A program made the position numbers and the translations under genes. DNA of 11,859 nucleotides from Oscillibacter sp. (lineage in GTDB: Bacteria; Bacillota; Clostridia; Oscillospirales; Oscillospiraceae). The notes below the pieces were generated by a model. It saw only the letters and a program-made list of their open reading frames with translations, searched no databases and was not told the origin of the DNA. Location of the stretch: the NCBI GenBank assembly GCA_022796315.1, contig JAAWIL010000050.1:1-11859 (forward strand), in the 5' to 3' direction. Every line of letters begins with the position of its first letter. Within the stretch, counting starts at the first letter, position 1. Shown here in pieces: positions 1-6,505 of this stretch.

Positions 1-93
1 TTGAAATCCGTCAGGATTCCTGCGAGTTTCTTCCTTGCCAGGCAAAAATTTTTCTTGCCAATCTGCATACCGTCACCTATTGGTACAGCTTCT
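1..93 (-). repeat. Partial copy of MITE-like element, cut by window edge
   Basis: These 93 bases are the exact reverse complement of 6135-6227, where a complete 163-bp element with terminal inverted repeats is seen. The terminus ending at base 93 (CCTATTGGTACAGCTTCT, 76-93) is one terminal repeat. The rest of this copy lies left of the window. Identity stops sharply at base 93 (TCT then AAATTT here, against the complement of TCTA|AGAAGC in the other copy), so this is a true element boundary. The element ends 67 bp before the start codon of the glycosyltransferase. Confidence 0.9.
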
Positions 94-160
94 AAATTTC
101 AAATTCGGAAATCATAATACCGGTTGATTCCAACTTCCTGGCTTCATAAAGGAGGCATTC

Positions 161-1219
161 ATGCAGATCTGTATCTATCGCGGCGGCGAGCGCGTGGTGG
201 GCCGCAGCGGCGTGGGACAGGCCATCCGCCACCAGACGGAGTGCCTGGACCGCTGCAAAATCCCGGTATCCCGCCGTCTGACCCCGGACACTGCCGCCGT
301 CCACATCAACACCGTCCTCCCCGACTCCGTTCTGGCGGCCCTCTGGGCCCATCTCCGGGGCCGGAAGGTCATCTGGTACGGCCACTCCACCATGGAGGAT
401 TTCCGCCGCTCCTTCCGGGGCTCCGACCTGCTGGCGCCTCTCTTCCGCCGCTGGCTGATCTTCTGCTACCGCCGGGGCGACCTGGTCATCACCCCCACGG
501 AGTACTCCCGCCGCCTGCTGGAGACCTACGGCCTCCGCCGCCCGGTATACAGTCTCTCCAACGGCGTGGATACTGAGTATTTCCGCCCGGACCCGGCCCT
601 GCGGAAGTCCTTCCGCAGCCGCTACGGCCTGAGCGAGGAGGACCGGGTGGTGATCTCCGTGGGCCACACCATCGCCCGCAAGGGTCTTGTGGACTTTCTG
701 GAGCTGGCCCGGCGGATGCCGGAAACCCGGTTTCTCTGGTTCGGCTGGACGGACCCCCGGCTGCTGCCCAGGGAGATCCTGGACGCCCTGGACAATGCCC
801 CCGCCAACGTCCGCTTCCCCGGCTATGTGGACCGGGAGCAGCTGCGGGAGGCCTACTGCGGCGCGGATGTCTTCGCCTTCCTCAGCCACGAGGAGACCGA
901 GGGCATCGTGGTGCTGGAGGCCCTGGCCTGCGGGATTCCCACCGTTCTCCGGGACATCCCGGTGTATGAGGGGTGGCTGGAGCATGGAAGACAGGTGTAC
1001 AAGGCGAAGGACCTGGAGGAGATCCAGAGGGCCGTTGCGGGTCTGCTGGACGGAACCCTGCCGGATCTGAGGGCCGCGGGGCGGGAAACGGCGGTTTCCC
1101 GGAGTCTGGAGGCGGTGGGCGCGCGGCTGTGCGGGATTTATCAGAGAGAGGGAATTTTGCGGCGGGGCACGCGGGGGGCTTTGGCCCAGCCTGCGGCCGG
1201 GGGCGGGATTTTGCCATGA
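161..1219 (+). CDS. GT4-family glycosyltransferase
   Basis: Predicted 352-residue cytoplasmic or membrane-associated glycosyltransferase of the GT-B fold, family GT4 (RfaB/GPGTF type). Visible features are an N-terminal SGVGQAIRHQ loop (residues 16-25), NGVD at 134-137, a Rossmann start VVISVGHTIARKGLVDFLE (about 163-181) with the R-K donor-phosphate contact, and the EX7E motif E245/E253 in EETEGIVVLEALACGIP. The N-terminal GVG-AI-HQ pattern resembles glycolipid and cell-surface glycosyltransferases of Firmicutes, so a diacylglycerol or cell-wall glycan acceptor is possible, but the acceptor cannot be deduced. The start is fixed by AAAGGAGG 5 bases upstream of ATG. The last 20 or so residues (RRGTRGALAQPAAGGGILP) are low-complexity and are encoded by a GC-rich repeat also present near 8724, so the tail is probably not functional. 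The gene stands alone and converges on queT. Confidence 0.88.
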   Translation: MQICIYRGGERVVGRSGVGQAIRHQTECLDRCKIPVSRRLTPDTAAVHINTVLPDSVLAALWAHLRGRKVIWYGHSTMEDFRRSFRGSDLLAPLFRRWLIFCYRRGDLVITPTEYSRRLLETYGLRRPVYSLSNGVDTEYFRPDPALRKSFRSRYGLSEEDRVVISVGHTIARKGLVDFLELARRMPETRFLWFGWTDPRLLPREILDALDNAPANVRFPGYVDREQLREAYCGADVFAFLSHEETEGIVVLEALACGIPTVLRDIPVYEGWLEHGRQVYKAKDLEEIQRAVAGLLDGTLPDLRAAGRETAVSRSLEAVGARLCGIYQREGILRRGTRGALAQPAAGGGILP

Positions 1220-1337
1220 GGATGGCCTGGCGCTCCCGGAACCTCCGGCTTTCCCTGGGGACCACCCCGTAGGGCCCGGACCCCTGGCAGGGCCATTCCC
1301 CCCCGCAGTCTCCGGTCTCCCTAAGACGCACCCCCTC

Positions 1338-1359
1338 TCGCATTCCCCTCGCATTCCCC
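1338..1359. repeat. Two tandem 11-bp units
   Basis: TCGCATTCCCC occurs twice back to back (1338-1348 and 1349-1359) in the gap between the glycosyltransferase and queT. It is a simple short duplication with no visible function. Confidence 0.6.
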
Positions 1360-1365
1360 CAAAGC

Positions 1366-1409
1366 AACAGGATCGTGCCCCGCCGGCTCCGGCAAGGTAC
1401 GATCCTGTT
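1366..1409. terminator. Hairpin between convergent genes, possible terminator
   Basis: AACAGGATCGT (1366-1376) pairs perfectly with ACGATCCTGTT (1399-1409). The loop holds a second small stem, GCCGG/CCGGC (1382-1393). The hairpin lies between the 3' ends of the glycosyltransferase and queT. The T-tracts are short on both sides (TTTGTATCATTT on the plus strand, GCTTTGG on the minus strand), so termination is plausible but the signal is not canonical. Confidence 0.55.
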
Positions 1410-1439
1410 TGTATCATTTGCTGTAAAGATTACAATCCG

Positions 1440-1943
1440 TTAAGTTCCCTGCCGCCCCAGGACCGGGGTTCTCTCCAGCCAGTGGAGCAGCAGCAGGCCC
1501 AGACCATAACACGCCACGGCCTCGCCCAGGCCTACGGTGAAGGCGTTCAGGGCGTAGGCGGGCCAGAACGCGCCGCCGTCCTGCACGACGAACCAGGCGA
1601 TCTCCGCCCCGACAATCACGGCGTTGCAGATTACCGGCGGCAGAGGGGCCAGCCAGCGGTTTTTCATCCGCGCGGTCCAGAGGGCCGCCAGGAGCGTGGC
1701 CGCTGTGCCGAAGATCCAGTCCAGCATGATGGGGGAGCCCAGAAGATTGGCCAGGAAGCAGCCCACAGCCAGGCCGGGGATGGCCTCCGGGAACAGGAAG
1801 GGCAGCACGGTCATGGCCTCCGCCACCCGCAGCTGGACGCCGCTGTACTGGGGGATGGGCAGGAACAGCGTCAGAGCGGCGTAGACGCCGGCAATGACGC
1901 CGGCCAGGGCCAGGCGGTGGATGGAAGTACGGGATTTGGACAT
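1440..1943 (-). CDS. queT: QueT-type queuosine precursor ECF transporter S component
   Basis: Predicted 167-residue integral membrane protein of the QueT family, the substrate-binding S component of an energy-coupling factor transporter for a queuosine precursor (preQ1/preQ0). The family signature is clear: QYSGVQLRVAEAMTVLPFLF followed by PEAIPGLAVGCFLANL (residues 32-67). About five to six hydrophobic segments follow or flank it (12-30, 41-69, 74-90, 100-121, 126-156). The reading frame extends upstream to 2123, but the real start is the ATG at 1943, because AAAGGAGG (1953-1960) sits at ideal spacing and family similarity begins there. The shared ECF module (EcfA1/A2/T) is not in the window. 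The gene has its own promoter and a long structured leader, as expected for a riboswitch-controlled queT. Confidence 0.92.
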   Translation of the reverse strand: MSKSRTSIHRLALAGVIAGVYAALTLFLPIPQYSGVQLRVAEAMTVLPFLFPEAIPGLAVGCFLANLLGSPIMLDWIFGTAATLLAALWTARMKNRWLAPLPPVICNAVIVGAEIAWFVVQDGGAFWPAYALNAFTVGLGEAVACYGLGLLLLHWLERTPVLGRQGT

Positions 1944-2107
1944 GAAAAAAGACCTCCTTTGAATTGGGCGGAGGCCTGGAAAACCACAGAAAATACCCGG
2001 GATAGGCCGGGCAGCCTCCATTTTTTTGTTTAGAGAACGATGTCCATCTGGTACATCGAACGAACGCCCGGAATCCGGACGCTTGGACAGGGAGATGGCA
2101 CCTGTCG
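1944..2107 (-). promoter_or_regulatory. Structured queT leader, candidate preQ1 riboswitch
   Basis: About 160 nt separate the predicted transcription start from queT. On the transcribed strand there are successive stems: GACAGG/CCTGTC, a 7-bp GC-rich hairpin in the 2063-2080 area, and CGATGT/ACATCG. An A-rich stretch, AAACAAAAAAATGG, comes next. It is followed by GGAGGC (2014-2019), which can pair with GCCTCC (1970-1975). The same GCCTCC can instead pair with the queT ribosome binding site GGAGGT (1952-1957). The two pairings exclude each other, which is the layout of a translational switch. preQ1 riboswitches (classes I, II and III; class III is known from Ruminococcaceae) commonly precede queT, and an A-rich tail after a hairpin is typical of the group. 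The class assignment is not proven. Confidence 0.5.
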
Positions 2108-2113
2108 GGAGAT

Positions 2114-2122
2114 AGTATAGCA
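2114..2122 (-). promoter_or_regulatory. queT promoter (extended -10)
   Basis: The minus strand reads TGTGC-TATACT, an extended -10 (TGn plus a hexamer matching five of six of TATAAT). No good -35 hexamer is seen at 17 bp, which is tolerable for extended -10 promoters. Predicted initiation is near 2107, giving the long leader described for queT. Confidence 0.6.
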
Positions 2123-2138
2123 CAGCTCTTCCAAAAAG

Positions 2139-2174
2139 AAAAGAGCGAACGGAAAATTTTCCGTCCGCTCTTTT
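2139..2174 (-). terminator. Terminator of the dusB-sigma-anti-sigma operon
   Basis: AAAAGAGCG (2139-2147) pairs with CGCTCTTTT (2166-2174), and ACGGAAAA (2149-2156) with TTTTCCGT (2157-2164), leaving a single mismatch in a long stem. On the minus strand it is followed by TTTTCTTTTT, and its ascending arm touches the stop codon of the anti-sigma gene. It separates that operon from the queT promoter and is symmetrical enough to work in both directions. Confidence 0.88.
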
Positions 2175-3164
2175 TTAAGGAGCCTCGTCCGCCGTCACCA
2201 CGATGCAGCGCAGCTCCGTGGTGCGGAATTGGTCCAGGGGACTTTGGAACGGCTGTCCCAGCTCCTCCAGAATTCGCTCAAAGTCCGCCGGCTCCAGGGC
2301 GTAGCCGGTGCCCAGAACGCCGTCCTCCGGGTGGTTGAAATCGCTGTAGGGCCGCCCCTCACAGTCCGTCAGGGCGTCTCCCGCCTCGTCCTGAGAGAGG
2401 AAGACGACGGCGGCGAAGACCACGTTGCCGTGCTGTACCCACGCCTCTTCCTCCTTCGCGGCGCTTTGCGGGTCTATGCCCGCCGTGGGATCGTCAGAGA
2501 GCTTCTGACCACCGGCGGCATCCTCCCCGCTGGTCCCGTCGTGGCTCTGGAGGGCCGGTGCGGGAGAGGCGGCGGGGGCGTCCGCGACGGGGGGAATGCT
2601 TCGCAGCTTGGGTCCTCCGGCCTGGGAACCGTCCAGGTCCTCTGCGTCGTCCAGGGCGGCCTCCGGCAGGGCGTCCTCCTGGCTCCCGTACTCAGCCGTC
2701 GTAACCGGGCTGGATTCCTCTTCCGGAGGGGCCTCGCTGTCGTCCATGGGCTCCCCGCTGTCCGCGGCTGTCTCCGGGGCGTCCATGGCGTAGGGGACGG
2801 CGGCCAGGCTGGCGCTGTTGTCTCCGCCGGCACTGCGGGAGAGAGTGGGGGACCCGGCCAGCAGGATCACGATGGCGCAGCAGGCCGCCAGAGGCAGAAC
2901 GGTTTTGGCCCAGGGGGAGGCGGTCCTCCTCTGCGGGGCCGCGCCGGCCCGGATGGCGGCGGAGACCGACTCGGCGAAGCCCTCCGGCACCGGCGTGTCC
3001 TCCGCGTCGGGGAAGGCGGCGCGGATGGCCAGGGCGTCATCCACATAGGCCCGGCAGGCGGGGCAGTTCTCCAGGTGGTTCTGTACCCGGAGGAGCTCCT
3101 CCGCCGTCAGCTCGCCGTCTGCAAACGGGTCCAGCAGGGCCGCGTATTCCAAACAGATTTTCAT
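2175..3164 (-). CDS. Zinc-finger anti-sigma factor, membrane-anchored
   Basis: Predicted 329-residue partner of the upstream ECF sigma factor. Residues 1-50 form a zf-HC2/ZAS-type anti-sigma domain with C4, H30, C34 and C37 (HLENCPACRAY), in the known order Hx3Cx2C. A basic stretch at 76-87 precedes one transmembrane helix (about 88-104, TVLPLAACCAIVILLAG). Residues 105-235 are an acidic, Pro/Ala/Ser-rich linker predicted to lie outside the membrane. Residues 240-329 look like a folded C-terminal domain that I do not recognise. The start overlaps the sigma stop codon (ATGA) and is preceded by AAGGAGG inside the sigma gene. Anti-sigma factors of this class sequester the sigma factor at the membrane until an envelope signal releases it. 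The external part is longer than in RsiW-type proteins. Confidence 0.85.
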   Translation of the reverse strand: MKICLEYAALLDPFADGELTAEELLRVQNHLENCPACRAYVDDALAIRAAFPDAEDTPVPEGFAESVSAAIRAGAAPQRRTASPWAKTVLPLAACCAIVILLAGSPTLSRSAGGDNSASLAAVPYAMDAPETAADSGEPMDDSEAPPEEESSPVTTAEYGSQEDALPEAALDDAEDLDGSQAGGPKLRSIPPVADAPAASPAPALQSHDGTSGEDAAGGQKLSDDPTAGIDPQSAAKEEEAWVQHGNVVFAAVVFLSQDEAGDALTDCEGRPYSDFNHPEDGVLGTGYALEPADFERILEELGQPFQSPLDQFRTTELRCIVVTADEAP

Positions 3165-3769
3165 GTGCAGCCCTCCTTCTCTGCCGGTTTAGACGGATGG
3201 GATTCAGAAAAGTTCCCGCTGTCCAGCAGAATTTTTCGCAGCTGCTTCCGCCCCCGGCTGATGCGGGACTTCACGGTCCCCAGGTCCAGCCGGCAGATGG
3301 CGGCGATCTCCTCATAGGTCTGCTGGTGGATCTCCCGGAGGATCAGCACCTGGCGGTAGTCCGGCGGCAGGGCCTGGAGCCCCGTCTCGATCTGCCGCCG
3401 CAGCTCCGTCCGCTCCGCCAGCAGCTGGGGCGAGGGCGCCGGGTCCGGCAGGTCCACGCCGGACTCCCCGTCGTCCAGGGAGGGGCCCGCGGCGCTCTGG
3501 TGCCGGCCCTCCCGCCGCAGCAGGTCCACGCAGGCGTTGGAGGCCAGACGGTACAGCCAGGTGGAGAAACTGGACTCCCCCCGGAAGAACTTCAGGCCCT
3601 GCCAGGCGGCCAGGAATGCCTCCTGGGCGGCCTCCTCCGCGTCGGCGGGATTGCGGCACATCCGGTTTGTCAGGGCAAAAATGCGCTTTTCATACAGGCG
3701 CACCAGCTGGACAAAGGCATCCTGATCCCCCTGTCTGGCCGCGTCAACCCATTGTTGTTCCTGGTTCAT
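3161..3769 (-). CDS. ECF-type RNA polymerase sigma factor (SigW-like)
   Basis: Predicted 202-residue sigma-70 family protein of the extracytoplasmic-function type. Region 2 (about residues 18-88) contains NPADAEEAAQEAFLAAW and FRGESSFSTWLYRLASNACVD, typical of core binding and -10 recognition. Region 4 (about 130-180) contains LPPDYRQVLILREI and the helix-turn-helix TYEEIAAICRLDLGTVKSRI for -35 recognition. There is no region 3. A Pro-rich linker joins the two domains. The start overlaps the dusB stop codon by ATGA, with no strong ribosome binding site visible, so translation is probably coupled to dusB. The stop overlaps the anti-sigma start in the same way. Such pairs usually autoregulate, but I see no ECF-type AAC/CGT promoter in front of dusB, so the target promoters are unknown. 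Confidence 0.92.
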   Translation of the reverse strand: MNQEQQWVDAARQGDQDAFVQLVRLYEKRIFALTNRMCRNPADAEEAAQEAFLAAWQGLKFFRGESSFSTWLYRLASNACVDLLRREGRHQSAAGPSLDDGESGVDLPDPAPSPQLLAERTELRRQIETGLQALPPDYRQVLILREIHQQTYEEIAAICRLDLGTVKSRISRGRKQLRKILLDSGNFSESHPSKPAEKEGCT

Positions 3770-4734
3770 GTCAAGTCACGCTTGATCCCTTTCGTCACCT
3801 GATAGACGTCCTCCAAGGTGTTCATCCGGACGATCTGCTCCTTGTAGTACGCCGCATGGGGTACGCCCTTGAGGTACCAGCAGTAGTGCCGCCGGGCCTC
3901 CAGCACCGCCGCCCGCTCCCCCCGGAGCTCCGCCGAGAGGGTAATCTGCCGCACGGCGGTGTCACACCGCTCCCCGAGGGGCGGCAGGGACGGCACGGGC
4001 TGTCCGTCCAGCACGGCCTGGGCTTGGGGGAAGAGCCAGGGATTGCCGAAACACCCCCGGGCGATCATGGCCATGTCGGCCTTGGTGTGCTGTAAAATCC
4101 GGGCGGCGTCCTCCGGCTTCCAGATGTCCCCGTTGGCGATGACGGGAATAGACACCGCCTCCTTCACCTGGCGGATGCAGGTCCAGTCGGCGCTGCCGCC
4201 GTAGACCTGGGCCCGGGTGCGGCCGTGGACCGCCACGGCGGAGACCCCCGCCGCCTCCAGGGTTTTGGCGAACTCCACGCAGTTGCAGCTGCCCATGTCC
4301 CAGCCCCGGCGGAACTTGGCGGTGACGGGCACGGGCACGGCCTTCACCATGGCCTCCACAATCCGCCCGGCCTTGTCCGGGTCCTTCATCAGGGCGGCGC
4401 CGTCGCCGTTGTTCACGATTTTCCCCATGGGACAGCCCATGTTGATGTCGATGATGTCCGCCTGGGTGTGCTCCAGCACGATCTGGGCCGCCTCCGCCAT
4501 GCACACGGGGTCGCTGCCGAAGATCTGCACGGCGGCGGGGTGCTCCCCGGGGAACTGGCGCAGGAGGGTGAGGGTCTTTTTGTCGTGGTAGCACAGGGCC
4601 TTGGAGGAGATCAGCTCCGTCACTGTGTACCCGGCCCCCAGTTCGGAGCAGATCTGCCGGAAGGCGGCGTCTGTGACCCCGGCCATGGGGGCCAGAGCCA
4701 GCCGGGAGGGAATGTCTACCGTTCCGATACGCAT
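3766..4734 (-). CDS. dusB: tRNA-dihydrouridine synthase, DusB family
   Basis: Predicted 322-residue FMN-dependent enzyme that reduces uridine to 5,6-dihydrouridine in the D-loop of tRNA using NADPH. The TIM-barrel Dus signatures are intact: LALAPMAGVTD (residues 12-22, FMN binding), DINMGCPMGKIVNNGDGAAL (96-115) with catalytic Cys101, Lys140 in VTAKFRRGW, HGRTR (170-174), and IANGDI and MIARGCFGNPW for phosphate binding. Length is normal for the family. Start: ATG with AAGGAGG 7 bases upstream; a promoter lies at 4767-4796. Dus assignments to subfamilies are approximate, but Firmicute homologues are usually labelled DusB. It is the first gene of an operon with an ECF sigma factor, an unusual partner for a housekeeping tRNA enzyme. 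Confidence 0.93.
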   Translation of the reverse strand: MRIGTVDIPSRLALAPMAGVTDAAFRQICSELGAGYTVTELISSKALCYHDKKTLTLLRQFPGEHPAAVQIFGSDPVCMAEAAQIVLEHTQADIIDINMGCPMGKIVNNGDGAALMKDPDKAGRIVEAMVKAVPVPVTAKFRRGWDMGSCNCVEFAKTLEAAGVSAVAVHGRTRAQVYGGSADWTCIRQVKEAVSIPVIANGDIWKPEDAARILQHTKADMAMIARGCFGNPWLFPQAQAVLDGQPVPSLPPLGERCDTAVRQITLSAELRGERAAVLEARRHYCWYLKGVPHAAYYKEQIVRMNTLEDVYQVTKGIKRDLT

Positions 4735-4766
4735 GGGCGTCCTCCTTGGGAAGAGAAGTGTTTTTT

Positions 4767-4795
4767 ATCATATCACAGCGGCGGGAAAAAGTCCA
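4767..4795 (-). promoter_or_regulatory. dusB operon promoter
   Basis: Minus strand: TGGACT (4790-4795), a 17-bp spacer, then TGTGA-TATGAT (the -10 is 4767-4772). This is a vegetative-type promoter with an extended -10, placing initiation about 25 bases upstream of the dusB start codon. It would transcribe dusB, the sigma factor and the anti-sigma factor together. Confidence 0.6.
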
Positions 4796-4846
4796 CGGGG
4801 AAAAGGGTGAATACGCGCTTATGCCGGTTCCTGCGGACCCGGGAGA

Positions 4847-4880
4847 AAAAGGCGCGGACTGCCTCCAGTCCGCGCCTTTT
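4847..4880 (-). terminator. telA terminator
   Basis: A perfect 14-bp stem, AAAAGGCGCGGACT (4847-4860) with AGTCCGCGCCTTTT (4867-4880), has a 6-base loop and is followed on the minus strand by TTTTT. It lies about 85 bases after the telA stop codon. The T-tract makes it a standard intrinsic terminator, and it insulates telA from the dusB operon. Confidence 0.9.
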
Positions 4881-4963
4881 CCGGATATTCCAGATGGGAC
4901 AGAGCCGCAGAGCCCGGACCCCGGCCGGGCCAATTCCCCGAACCGGGCCAAGGACGCTTCCCC

Positions 4964-6097
4964 TCAGCCCCGCAGCTCCAGGAGCTTCTGCTTCAGCTCC
5001 CCCTCGATCCGTCCCAGCTCCGCCTCGGCGTCCCTGCGCTTCTGGGCGCTCTCCTGCTGGATGGTCATCACCTCGTCCAGGGTGGCGATCAGCTGCTGGT
5101 TGGTGTGCTGGAGCGTCTCAATGTCCACAATGCCCCGCTGGGACTCCCGGGCGGTCTCCACGGTGCCGATCCGCAGCATGTCGGCGTTCTGCCGCAGGAG
5201 CTGGTTGGTCATCTCCGTCACGGCGTTCTGGGCCGCCGTGGCCTGCCGGGAGTGCTCCAGGCCCAGGACCAGCACCATCTGGCTCTTCCACAGGGGGATG
5301 GTGTTCATGAGGGAGGACTGGATCTTCTCCACCATCAGCGTGTCGTTGTTCTGGAGCAGCCGGGTCTGGGGGGCCATCTGGATGGAGATGATCCGGGTCA
5401 GCTCCAGGTCGTGGAGCTTCTTCTCGAAGCGCTCGCACATCTGGCCCAGGTCGTTGTAGGCCTGGGCGTCCTCCTGGGCGCCGGTCTGCTGGGCCTTCTC
5501 CCGCAGGGCGGCCAGCTCCCCGGAGCGCACCTGCTCCAGCTTCTTCTGCCCCGCCAGGATATACATGGTCAGCTCCTTGTAGTACTGGAGATTCAGCTCA
5601 TACATCCGGTCCAGCATGGCGGCGTCCTTCATCAGGGTCACCTTGTGCTGCTCCAGCTGCCGGGAGATCTGGTCCACGTTGGTCTCCACCTTGCTGTACT
5701 GGGCCTTCATGAGCTCCAGTCTGCCGCCGCTCTTTTTGGCCCGGCCGAAGAGGCCCTTTTTTTCCTCCTCCCGGCCGAAGCCCTTCAGCTCCACCACCAG
5801 CTGGCTGAGCGCCTTGCCCACTTCCCCCATGTCCTTGTTGCGGACGGAGGCCAGGGCGTCCTGGGAGAAGCCCGCCACATTCTTCTGGGCGGCGGCGCCG
5901 TACTGGAGGATCAGGCCGGAGTCCCGCAGGTCAATCTTCTGGACGAAGTCCGCCACCTGCTGCTTCTCCGCCTCGCTGAGCATGCTGTCGTCCAGCCGGG
6001 GGGCGGGGGTCCCCGTCTCCGGCGGGGCCGCCTGGGGAGCCGGGGCGGCGGGGGTCTCGGTATCCAGAGTCAGTGCGGGAATGTGTCGTTCTTCCAT
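4964..6097 (-). CDS. telA: TelA/toxic anion resistance family protein
   Basis: Predicted 377-residue protein of the TelA family (PF05816), named for tellurite resistance but mostly associated in Firmicutes with general envelope or metal stress; its biochemical role is not settled. It has a Pro/Ala-rich N-terminus (residues 5-35), then a charged helical body with long coiled-coil stretches and no transmembrane helix, so it is cytoplasmic. Recognisable family segments include YYKELTMYILAGQKKLE, the IISIQMAPQTRLLQNNDTLM block and the MNTIPLWKSQMVLVLGLEHS block. The frame is open upstream to 6193, but that part is read from the repeat element. The ATG at 6097 with GGAGG 7 bases before it is the real start. 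The usual partner xpaC is not next to it. The element end lies only 37 bp upstream, so its promoter must lie in or beyond the element, or in the short gap. Confidence 0.9.
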   Translation of the reverse strand: MEERHIPALTLDTETPAAPAPQAAPPETGTPAPRLDDSMLSEAEKQQVADFVQKIDLRDSGLILQYGAAAQKNVAGFSQDALASVRNKDMGEVGKALSQLVVELKGFGREEEKKGLFGRAKKSGGRLELMKAQYSKVETNVDQISRQLEQHKVTLMKDAAMLDRMYELNLQYYKELTMYILAGQKKLEQVRSGELAALREKAQQTGAQEDAQAYNDLGQMCERFEKKLHDLELTRIISIQMAPQTRLLQNNDTLMVEKIQSSLMNTIPLWKSQMVLVLGLEHSRQATAAQNAVTEMTNQLLRQNADMLRIGTVETARESQRGIVDIETLQHTNQQLIATLDEVMTIQQESAQKRRDAEAELGRIEGELKQKLLELRG

Positions 6098-6134
6098 GGT
6101 GAATCCTCCGTTTCTCTCGGGTGTAAACAGTCTA

Positions 6135-6297
6135 AGAAGCTGTACCAATAGGTGACGGTATGCAGATTGGCAAGAAAAATTTTTGCCTGGCAAGGAAGAA
6201 ACTCGCAGGAATCCTGACGGATTTCAAGGGTTTCTGACGCAGCCAGACGAAAAATTTTCCGTCAAGATGCGTGCCGGCGCCTATTGGTACAGCTTCT
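6135..6297 (-). mobile_element. MITE-like element with 18-bp terminal inverted repeats
   Basis: The ends are exact inverted repeats: AGAAGCTGTACCAATAGG (6135-6152) and CCTATTGGTACAGCTTCT (6280-6297). The unit is 163 bp and non-coding. It contains AT-centred palindromes (GGCAAGAAAAATTTTTGCC near 6169-6187 and a GACG/CGTC stem near 6246-6263). A TAA flanks both sides if the ends are taken as GAAGC and GCTTC, a possible 3-bp target duplication. Bases 6135-6227 recur exactly inverted at 1-93. No transposase is present, so it would depend on a source elsewhere in the genome. Its family is unknown to me. Confidence 0.8.
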
Positions 6298-6454
6298 AAA
6301 GAGGCCCGCCGGAGTCCGCTCCGGCAGACCCGGACAGGCGGGGTACGTTCCTGCCGGTATTGTACCCCTTTTGACCGGGAGCGGTCAAGGCGCAATTCCA
6401 AGGGAAGCGTGTCCGATTGCGCATTTTATATGGCGGTTTCTGCGGGCCCTGTAG

Positions 6455-6473
6455 GGGCGGCTGTTAGCCGCCC
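6455..6473. repeat. GC palindrome 1 (GGGCGGCT/AGCCGCCC)
   Basis: GGGCGGCT, a 3-base loop GTT, then AGCCGCCC, preceded by GTAGG. First of three similar palindromes spaced over 160 bp. There is no T-tract, so it is unlikely to be a terminator. Confidence 0.75.
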
Positions 6474-6505
6474 GTCCTCCCGCAAGATCCGGATTTTCCT
6501 GTAGG

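Noticed and set aside
92..1417. Minus-strand frame (441 codons) opposite the glycosyltransferase
   Set aside because: The sense strand carries a GT4 enzyme with an EX7E motif and a perfect ribosome binding site; the antisense product is compositionally biased.
1944..2123. Upstream extension of queT
   Set aside because: It would make the structured leader coding; the ATG at 1943 has an ideal ribosome binding site and fits the family length.
2229..3317. Plus-strand frame opposite the anti-sigma gene
   Set aside because: Low-complexity Gly/Arg/Val product, no start signal, and it overlaps two well-supported genes on the other strand.
4225..6151. Plus-strand frames opposite dusB and telA
   Set aside because: They are artefacts of high GC third positions; no family features, and the minus-strand genes have motifs and ribosome binding sites.
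6098..6193. Upstream extension of telA
   Set aside because: The extra residues are translated from the repeat element; the ATG at 6097 has a clear GGAGG and begins the family similarity.
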